NCBI RefSeq assembly: GCF_029167375.1
Contig: NZ_JARFTP010000003.1
Span: 1 to 64,000, forward strand
Source of the DNA: Tsukamurella sp. 8F
Lineage (GTDB): Bacteria > Actinomycetota > Actinomycetes > Mycobacteriales > Mycobacteriaceae
Length of the DNA: 64,000 nt
Reading direction: 5' to 3'
Shown here: in pieces, positions 57,909-64,000 of the stretch
How positions within the stretch are numbered: the stretch's first letter is position 1
Layout: every line of letters starts with the position of its first letter
Notes under the pieces: model-generated
The model's database searches: none
The model's input: only the letters and a program-made list of their open reading frames with translations
What the model was told of the DNA's origin: nothing
Position numbers and translations under genes: made by a program

Positions 57909-59294
57909 CTACGGCAGGACCGGCAGTGGCGGCAGTGGTTTCTCGTAGAGCCACCGCTGCCAGAAGTCGCGGAGCGGGTGCGGGCTGAAGGCGGAGGCCA
58001 GGCTCACCAGGTTCTCGGTGGACACCGACGTGTGCCAGTACCTGGCGGTCCAATCCTGCAGCAGCGCGAAGAAATTCGCGTCACCGATCTCGACCCGCAG
58101 CGCGTGCAACGTGAGTGCGCCGCGCTTGTAGACGCGGTCGTCGAACATATCGGCCGGGCCGGGGTCGCCGAGCACGATGTCCTGTGGCGAGGATGCCAGC
58201 CGACGGTAGTAGCGCGCCGCCATGCCCTGCGTCGTGCCGCTGCCGCACTCCTGCGCCCACAGCCACTCGCTGTAGCAGGCGAACCCTTCGTGCAGCCAGA
58301 TGTCCTTCCATCGGGTGAGGGTCAGCGAGTTGCCGAACCACTGGTGCGCGAGCTCATGCGCGATGAGGCGTTCGGAGTCGTGGCTGCCGTTGCAGTGGTT
58401 GGCGCCGAACGTGGAGACGCCCTGCGCCTCGATCGGGATCTCCAGTGTGTCGTCGGTGACCACCACGGTGTACTGCGGGAAAGGATACGGGCCGAACCAA
58501 TGCGTGAACGCGCGCATGATCTGCTCTTGCCGGTCGAAACTGCGCGCGAACTCACCGCGCAGCCGGGCCGGAATCGCGGCGCGGATCGGTGTCGGCTTGT
58601 CCGCGATCTTCAGGTACTCGTACTGGCCGATCTGGATGGTTGCGAGGTAGGTCGCCATCGGGGCCGCCTGCTCGAACACCCAGGTGGTGTGACCTGCGGA
58701 CGTACTGCGTGCAACCAGGACTCCGTTCGAGACGACGTGGTACGGCGAATCGGTGGTGATCGCCAGCCGATAGGACGCCTTGGACGCAGGATGGTCGTCG
58801 CACGGGAACCAGCTGGACGCGCCGTTGGGCTGAGACGCGACCAGCACGCCGTCGGTGAGCTCCTCCCAGCCGACCTCACCCCACTGGCCGCGGATGGGGC
58901 CGGGCGGGCCCCCGTACCGGATGCCGACGGTCATCGCTGCGCCCGCCGGGAGCTCGCCGGGGAGTGTGATCTCGAGTTTCCCGCGGCGCTGCGCGAATCG
59001 TGCCACGCGCCGTCCGTTGACGCTTACCTTGGTGGGCTTCATGGTGTCCGCGAGGTCGAGGCAGAACCGGGTGAGGGGCACCGTCGTCGTCGCGGTGATC
59101 GTTGCGCGTCCCGTGAGCCGGTTGCTCGGCACCTTGTAGTCGATCTCGAGGTCGTAGCGCGACACCCGATAGCCGGTGTTGCCGTTGTTCGGCAGGTACG
59201 GGTCGATTCCGCGCACGATGGAGTGGGTGCCGGTCACCGGCCCGCCTACGCCGCCGTTGCCGCCTGCGGTCTTCTTGGCCGGTTTACGCGCCAC
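57909..59294 (-). CDS. M1-family metallo-aminopeptidase
   Basis: A 461-residue M1 zinc peptidase. HELAHQWFGN plus the third ligand in WLHEGFACYSEWLW form the gluzincin HExxH-x18-E site. The exopeptidase loop, usually GAMEN, reads IEAQGVSTFG, so N-terminus recognition is altered, as in the shorter 'cold-active' M1 proteins. There is no large C-terminal ERAP-type domain, which fits this short actinobacterial class. A lysine/glycine-rich N-terminus (ARKPAKKTAGGNGG) is not a signal peptide. Start ATG 59294. Confidence 0.9.
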   Translation of the reverse strand: MARKPAKKTAGGNGGVGGPVTGTHSIVRGIDPYLPNNGNTGYRVSRYDLEIDYKVPSNRLTGRATITATTTVPLTRFCLDLADTMKPTKVSVNGRRVARFAQRRGKLEITLPGELPAGAAMTVGIRYGGPPGPIRGQWGEVGWEELTDGVLVASQPNGASSWFPCDDHPASKASYRLAITTDSPYHVVSNGVLVARSTSAGHTTWVFEQAAPMATYLATIQIGQYEYLKIADKPTPIRAAIPARLRGEFARSFDRQEQIMRAFTHWFGPYPFPQYTVVVTDDTLEIPIEAQGVSTFGANHCNGSHDSERLIAHELAHQWFGNSLTLTRWKDIWLHEGFACYSEWLWAQECGSGTTQGMAARYYRRLASSPQDIVLGDPGPADMFDDRVYKRGALTLHALRVEIGDANFFALLQDWTARYWHTSVSTENLVSLASAFSPHPLRDFWQRWLYEKPLPPLPVLP

Positions 59295-59393
59295 GCAGGC
59301 ACATCCTCTCGGTGTATTCGGTTCCTCGGCTCGCCCACTCTACTTGCGCGTGAGCACGCTCGCCGGATGAGCCGGGTGCGCATCGACAGATAT

Positions 59394-59436
59394 TGACAGC
59401 AGGCTGTCATGGCTGAATAATGACAGCAGGCTGTCA
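59394..59436. promoter_or_regulatory. Two identical palindromic operators
   Basis: TGACAGCAGGCTGTCA occurs at 59394-59409 and again at 59421-59436. Each is a 7-bp inverted repeat with a 2-bp centre; centres are 27 bp apart, just under three helix turns. They lie directly before the DJ-1-MarR operon. Confidence 0.8.
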
Positions 59437-59454
59437 ATAATTTGGAGGCGGATC

Positions 59455-60051
59455 GTGACCGACGTGGTGCTGTACGTGACGGAGACGATGGCGGACTGGG
59501 AGTACGGATTCCTCATGGCGGGGCTCGCGTGGGCACGGGAGAACGGGGCCGACCTGAGCGTCGCCACCGCCGGCGAGGCACGGGATCCCTTGCGCAGCAA
59601 GGGCGGCATCGCAGTGCTCCCGGACCGGGCGCTCGACGAGGTCGGGGTCCCGGACCTGCTGATCCTGCCCGGAGCCGAGACCTGGGGCGACGGGCATGCA
59701 GACGCGCTGCTGCTCGCGCGCCGCGTCCGCGAGCAGGGCGGAACGGTGGCCGCCATCTGCGGCGCGACTCTTGGGCTGGCGCGTGACGGGCAACTCGACA
59801 GCGTGGACCACACGTCCAACGCTCGCGACTTCCTCGCGGGGGCGGCCGGCTACCGCGGTGCCGGGCGGTACCGGGAGGAGCGTGTCGTCACCGACGGTGG
59901 GGTCATCACGGCGCCGGCGATGTTCCCCGTCGACTTCGCGCGCGCCGTATTCGATGCCGTCGGCGCCTTCCCGCCGCCTGTGCTCGATGCGTGGTACGGG
60001 CTGTACACGACGGGGGAGCGCCGCTATTTCGACGCGCTCACCAGCGCATGA
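59455..60051 (+). CDS. DJ-1/PfpI (class I GATase-like) protein
   Basis: A 198-residue DJ-1/PfpI superfamily protein. The nucleophile elbow is AAICGATLGLA with cysteine in the family position, and the acidic partner is probably in LPGAETWGD or TETMADWEYG. The subgroup with the opening VVLYVTETMADWEYGFLMAGL is close to YoaZ-like proteins. Its chemistry is uncertain (glyoxalase, hydrolase or stress protein). GTG start at 59455 after TTGGAGG. It overlaps the MarR gene by ATGA, so both form one operon. Confidence 0.82.
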   Translation: MTDVVLYVTETMADWEYGFLMAGLAWARENGADLSVATAGEARDPLRSKGGIAVLPDRALDEVGVPDLLILPGAETWGDGHADALLLARRVREQGGTVAAICGATLGLARDGQLDSVDHTSNARDFLAGAAGYRGAGRYREERVVTDGGVITAPAMFPVDFARAVFDAVGAFPPPVLDAWYGLYTTGERRYFDALTSA

Positions 60052-60530
60052 GCCGTTCACACGCAGGGGATGCGGTCACCGACCTGGTGCTCCCAGCGTT
60101 CGAGCTGAACGGCGAGTTCCTCGCCGCAGCCGAGGCCATCGCCCGGCCGGCGGGCCTGAGTCCTGCCCAGTGGCAGGTCCTCGGCGCCACGCTGGACGAA
60201 CCGCTGCCGGTCGCCGAGATCGCTCGCCGGGTCGGGCTCGGCCTGGCCCGGCAGAGCGTGCAGCGGGTCGCCGACGACCTCGTCGCCCGTGGCTGGGCCG
60301 AATATCTGCCCAACCCGATGCACAAGCGCGCCAAGCTGGTGTCGCCGACGCTGCTCGGCCGAGGGACCCTCGGCCGGCTGCGTGAGGCGCAGCACGCGTG
60401 GGCGAACGCGGTCGGCGCCGCCGTGACCGAGCGCGAACTCACCGAGGCGCGCGAGCTGATCACGCGGATCAGCGCCGCGTCGCGGGCGGCGCGGGGTGCC
60501 GCCGCGACACCCGGCTCTCAGCCGAGCTAG
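60048..60530 (+). CDS. MarR-family regulator, autoregulatory partner of DJ-1
   Basis: A 160-residue MarR-type protein. The winged helix shows PLPVAEIARRVGLGLARQSVQRVADDLVARGWAEYLPNPMHKRAKLVSPT, which contains the recognition helix and wing. It starts at ATG 60048, overlapping the previous stop. It is the best candidate to bind the twin palindromes before the operon. Confidence 0.86.
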   Translation: MSRSHAGDAVTDLVLPAFELNGEFLAAAEAIARPAGLSPAQWQVLGATLDEPLPVAEIARRVGLGLARQSVQRVADDLVARGWAEYLPNPMHKRAKLVSPTLLGRGTLGRLREAQHAWANAVGAAVTERELTEARELITRISAASRAARGAAATPGSQPS

Positions 60531-60580
60531 TCGACGGTCCACGCAGCGGCGCCAGTTCGTGGTCGCCGGCTGGACGCGGT

Positions 60581-63500
60581 TCAGTCCCTGCTGCGCTTCT
60601 TGTCGCTCTTGGTCCACGGGGAGATCGGATTCCCCTGCCAGCGGGTGTCGGCGGGCACCGAGTCGCCGCGCATGACGAGTGACGCCGGCCCGACCGTCGC
60701 GCCGTCGCCCACCGACGACGCGGGCAGCGCCACACAGTGCGGCCCCAGGGTGGCGCCGCGCCCTAGGACAACGGTGTCCATGGCCATGATCCGGTCGTGG
60801 AACAGGTGCGTCTGCACGACGCAGCCACGCGAGACCGTCGCCGCGTCACCGAGCGTCACCAGGTCGGCCTCGGGCAGCCAGTACGTCTCGCACCACACGC
60901 CGCGGCCGATCTTGGCCCCCAGCATCCGCAGCCACAGGTTGAGGATCGGGGTGCCGGTGGCGGCATGCGCGAACCACGGCGCGGCGACGCACTCGACGAA
61001 GGCGTCCGAGAGCTCGTTCCGCCACACGAACGACGACCACAGCGGGTGCTGCTCACGCCCGATCCGGCCCACCACCAGCCACTTCGCGAAAGCGGCTACG
61101 CAGCACGCGCATGCCCCGGCGACCAGCAGTGTCACGCCCGACAGGAGCCCGGCCACCCACCACCCGAGGTTCACCGCGAAGTACTCGAGGCCGACCAGCA
61201 CCGCGAGACCCAACCCGAAGCTCACGAACACGGCCAGCAGCCGCGCGGTCTCGACGATGCCGCGGGCGACCCGCAGCCCCGTCGACGGGTGGTAGGTGAG
61301 CGTGGAGTCCGTGGAGCCGGCGGTCCGGCGCAGGCGCACCGGCGGCGAGCCCAGCCACGACGTCCCGCTCTTGGCCTTCGACGGGGTCGCCGACAGCACC
61401 GCGACCAGCGAGTCCTTCGGCACCCGGCGCCCAGGCCCGGTCATGCCGGAGTTCCCGAGGAACGCGCGCTTTCCGATCTTGGCCTCGTCGATGCGCATCC
61501 ATCCGCCGCCGAGCTCGTAGGAGGCGACCATGGTGTCGTCCGCCAGGAACGAGCCGTCGCCTATCGATGTGAACTTAGGGATCACCATCGCCGTCGAGAT
61601 CTCCGCGTCCTTGCCGACGGAGGCGCCCAACAGACGGAACCACACCGGCGTGAGTAGCGAGGCGTAGAGCGGGAAGAGGAACGTGCGCGCGGCGTCCATC
61701 AGCCGCTCGGTCGCCCACATCTGCCAGCCGATGCGGCTGCGCACGGCGTGGTAACCGGGCCGCAGCCCGATCGACAGTAGGCGCACCGCGATCAGCGTGA
61801 ACAGCGCATACACGACCAGCGCCGCGACCGCAGCGACGGGCAGAGCCGGGAGTGCGCCGGTCGCAGCCTCGCGCAGTGTCGACGTGCCCGACACGGTCCA
61901 GCCGATCAACGAGAGCCCCGCGGTGATCGCGACCATCGGCAGTGCCGCCAGCAGGATCGAGCTCACCCCGTACACGGGTACCCAGAAACTGCGCCTCGGC
62001 GGCCGCTCCTGCGGCCAAGGATGCTCGGCCTTGCCGATCTTCTCAGCGGGCGACCCGGCCCAGTGCTGCTTGGCCTTGACCTTCCCGAAGACCGCGGAAC
62101 CCGGTGCGATCTCGGCGCGCCGGCCGATCCGCGTGCCCGGCAGCAGCGTCGAGCGCGCCCCGACGGACGCCTCCTCACCGATCCGGATCTCGCCGACGTG
62201 CAGCTCGTCGCCGTCCAGGTAGTGCCCCGCGAGGTCCACCTCGGGCTCCACCGAGGCGAAGTCGCCGAGTTCGAGCATGCCCGTGACGGGTGGGAGGGTG
62301 TGCAGGTCCACTCCGCGGCCGACGGTGGCTCCCAGCGCACGGGCGTAGTAGATCATCCACGGCGCCCCCGACAGCGATGCGGCGCCCGACGCCTCGGTGA
62401 ACCGCTCGGCGATCCACAGTCGAAGGTGTTCGGGTCCGCCGCGCCGGTACACGCCGGGCTGGAGCCCCGACAGCAGCAGGCGGCAGGCGACCACGGACAT
62501 CGTCATGCGTCCGAGCGGCGTGATGAACAGGATGAACATCACCAGTACGGCCCACCAGCCGAGAGTGGGAACCCAGGGTACGTCGGCGACGGCCGCGAAG
62601 ACGTTGTTCGCGATCGCCAGCCACGTCAGCCACTGCAGACCGGTCAACGTGGTGAGCGGGATGGACAGGACCATCTGTGCGATGCCCGTCGAGCGCGGTG
62701 TGGGGCGCACGATGCGCGGTTCTGTGGTCTCGGCGGGGTCCAGCGAATCCAGTCGCGCGGCAAGGGATCCGAGCCGCGGATGATCGTAGAGGTCGGCGAC
62801 GGTGACCTCGGGGTACCGCTCGCGTAGCGCCGTGACCAACTGTGCGGCGCTCAGCGAGCCGCCGCCCTCAGCGAAGAAGTCGGCATCCTCGCTGGTGATC
62901 GCGGCGCCCAGGATCCCCGTCCACTTCTCGGCGACCCACGCCGCTGTCCCGTCCAGGTCGCCGGCTTCCGCATCGCCGAGGCCGGGGAGCGGCCAGGACA
63001 GCGCGTCGCGGTCGACCTTGCCCGACGTGCGCGTCGGCAGCTCGTCGACGAGGGCGAGCCGCGGGACGAGCGCCGCCGGCAGCAGCGTGGCGAGCTGCGC
63101 ACGCGCCGCGCCCAGATCGAAATCCGGATCAGTCGAGGCCAGGTACCCGACGAGCATCGATGTCCCGGCCGCGTTCTTCCGCACCGCGGCGGCGGCACCG
63201 GCGACGCCGGGGAGGTTCTGCAACGCGTTGTCGACCTCGCCCAGTTCGATGCGGCGGCCACCGACCTTCACCTGATCGTCGGCTCGGCCCTCGAACAGTA
63301 GGCCCTCCTCTTCGAGCCGCACGAGATCGCCGGAACGATAGGCGCGGTCCCAGCCGAGGGTCTCCATGGGCGCGTACTTCTCGGCGTCCTTCGCCGGATC
63401 GAGGTAGCGGGCCAGCCCGACGCCGCCGATCACCAGCTCGCCGGTCTCGCCTACCGCCACGGGCTCCCCGCCGGCGTCGACGACGGCCAGATCCCACCCC

Positions 63501-64000
63501 CGCAGCGGCAGCCCGATGCGCACCGGGCCGGTGCCGTCGAGCGGCGCGGCGCAGGCGACGACGGTGGCTTCCGTGGGCCCGTACGTGTTCCACACCTCCC
63601 GGCCATCGACCGCGAGCCGCTGCGCGAGCTCGGGTGGGCAGGCCTCGCCTCCGAAGATGAGCAGGCGCACCGCCTCCAGCGCCTCGGCCGGCCACATCGC
63701 GGCGAGCGTCGGCACCGTCGACACCACGGAGATGTCCCGCGACACCAGCCAGGGGCCGAGGTCCATGCCCGAGCGGACCAGTGACCGTGGCGCCGGGACC
63801 AGGCACGCGCCGTGCCTCCATGCGAGCCACATCTCCTCGCACGAGGCGTCGAAGGCAACCGACAGCCCCGCGAGTACGCGGTCGCCCGGGCCGAGGGGCT
63901 GTTCCTGGAGGAACAGGCGCGCCTCGGCGTCGACGAAGGCCGCCGAGTTGCGGTGCGAGACCGCGACGCCCTTCGGTGTGCCGGTCGAACCCGAGGTGAA
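60581..64000 (-). CDS. Pls/PosA-type membrane non-ribosomal peptide synthetase, partial
   Basis: At least 1,139 residues; the 5' end is beyond the window. At the window edge the adenylation core FTSGSTGTPKGVAVSHRN is visible, followed by WNTYGPTEATV, the AMP-binding late motif YRSGDLVRLEEEGLLFEGR, and TRTSGKVDRDAL. A carrier domain follows with phosphopantetheine serine in FAEGGGSLSAAQLV. There is no condensation or thioesterase domain. Instead come several membrane helices and left-handed beta-helix acyltransferase-like repeats (GTRIGRRAEIAPGSAV, GDGSFLADDTMVAS, GDAATVSRGCVV), the NRPS terminal domain TIGR02353 seen in epsilon-poly-lysine synthetase. It would activate one amino acid and join it repeatedly or transfer it at the membrane. 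The substrate cannot be read without the A-domain pocket. Confidence 0.88.
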   Translation of the reverse strand, partial: FTSGSTGTPKGVAVSHRNSAAFVDAEARLFLQEQPLGPGDRVLAGLSVAFDASCEEMWLAWRHGACLVPAPRSLVRSGMDLGPWLVSRDISVVSTVPTLAAMWPAEALEAVRLLIFGGEACPPELAQRLAVDGREVWNTYGPTEATVVACAAPLDGTGPVRIGLPLRGWDLAVVDAGGEPVAVGETGELVIGGVGLARYLDPAKDAEKYAPMETLGWDRAYRSGDLVRLEEEGLLFEGRADDQVKVGGRRIELGEVDNALQNLPGVAGAAAAVRKNAAGTSMLVGYLASTDPDFDLGAARAQLATLLPAALVPRLALVDELPTRTSGKVDRDALSWPLPGLGDAEAGDLDGTAAWVAEKWTGILGAAITSEDADFFAEGGGSLSAAQLVTALRERYPEVTVADLYDHPRLGSLAARLDSLDPAETTEPRIVRPTPRSTGIAQMVLSIPLTTLTGLQWLTWLAIANNVFAAVADVPWVPTLGWWAVLVMFILFITPLGRMTMSVVACRLLLSGLQPGVYRRGGPEHLRLWIAERFTEASGAASLSGAPWMIYYARALGATVGRGVDLHTLPPVTGMLELGDFASVEPEVDLAGHYLDGDELHVGEIRIGEEASVGARSTLLPGTRIGRRAEIAPGSAVFGKVKAKQHWAGSPAEKIGKAEHPWPQERPPRRSFWVPVYGVSSILLAALPMVAITAGLSLIGWTVSGTSTLREAATGALPALPVAAVAALVVYALFTLIAVRLLSIGLRPGYHAVRSRIGWQMWATERLMDAARTFLFPLYASLLTPVWFRLLGASVGKDAEISTAMVIPKFTSIGDGSFLADDTMVASYELGGGWMRIDEAKIGKRAFLGNSGMTGPGRRVPKDSLVAVLSATPSKAKSGTSWLGSPPVRLRRTAGSTDSTLTYHPSTGLRVARGIVETARLLAVFVSFGLGLAVLVGLEYFAVNLGWWVAGLLSGVTLLVAGACACCVAAFAKWLVVGRIGREQHPLWSSFVWRNELSDAFVECVAAPWFAHAATGTPILNLWLRMLGAKIGRGVWCETYWLPEADLVTLGDAATVSRGCVVQTHLFHDRIMAMDTVVLGRGATLGPHCVALPASSVGDGATVGPASLVMRGDSVPADTRWQGNPISPWTKSDKKRSRD

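Overview
The window comes from a high-GC actinobacterium of the order Mycobacteriales, most like a Tsukamurella- or Gordonia-type genome. The evidence is that its backbone gene order matches, in inverted orientation, the Mycobacterium tuberculosis stretch from about Rv3680 down to Rv3644c. That stretch covers an ArsA-like ATPase, RidA, a metallo-hydrolase, crp, nth, a thioredoxin-like protein, a Nudix hydrolase, marP, an epoxide-hydrolase-like protein, acs, dpp, ssd/tad, the DECH helicase, cspA, topA, an adenylate cyclase, the DNA polymerase III delta-prime gene and tRNA-Thr. Several genes have a -10-like hexamer 6-8 nt before the start codon, as expected for the leaderless transcripts common in this order. 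Assignments rest on reading motifs, family lengths and gene order; no database search was run.

Layout. 1-6.3 kb: ArsA-like ATPase (partial), small DUF4177-type protein, RidA, metallo-beta-lactamase fold protein, the global regulator Crp, and the nth-tlpA-nudix-marP operon. 6.3-20.1 kb: alpha/beta hydrolase, holin-like membrane protein, MFS transporter, Mug-type glycosylase, a three-gene ABC-2 exporter, acetyl-CoA synthetase and a dipeptide/oligopeptide ABC importer (dppA-B-C-D). 20.2-24.4 kb: a degenerate Fic-like protein, a HAD hydrolase, then the start of a Tad-type secretion/pilus locus (CpaE-like ssd, TadA-like ATPase).

24.4-35.0 kb is an accessory island lying inside the Tad locus. It truncates the 3' end of tadA, replaces the expected tadB and tadC, and truncates the Flp-type pilin; the remaining TadE and TadE/G-like genes have both lost their membrane segments, so the locus looks dead. 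The island carries a phosphoribosyltransferase-DprA gene pair, a secreted NucA/NucB-type nuclease with a partner gene plus a collapsed remnant of a second copy, a tyrosine recombinase killed by two nonsense codons and fused to a DUF6262/TnpC-like tail, a DUF2971 protein, a frameshifted small DNA-binding-type protein and a TIGR04141/DUF6119 protein. Several of these genes are visibly lower in G+C than the backbone. The PRTase-DprA pair and the TIGR04141/DUF2971 genes are the best candidates for an undescribed defence or conflict module.

35.6-46.5 kb returns to backbone: TfoX-like protein, a dedicated TrpF, DECH helicase (MrfA-like), CspA, Rv3647c-like protein, topA, adenylate cyclase, delta-prime, tRNA-Thr(CGU). 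46.5-64 kb holds more variable genes with recognisable local regulation: AcuI-type reductase, a GAPDH with a long N-terminal extension, an LLM oxidoreductase, an iron-siderophore binding lipoprotein behind an IdeR/DtxR box, LysR + NDH-2, TetR + enoyl-CoA hydratase around two palindromic operators, an MFS-MarR operon with an operator at its start codon, an M1 aminopeptidase, a DJ-1/PfpI-MarR operon behind two identical palindromes, and the C-terminal part of a membrane-bound Pls/PosA-type non-ribosomal peptide synthetase that runs off the right edge.
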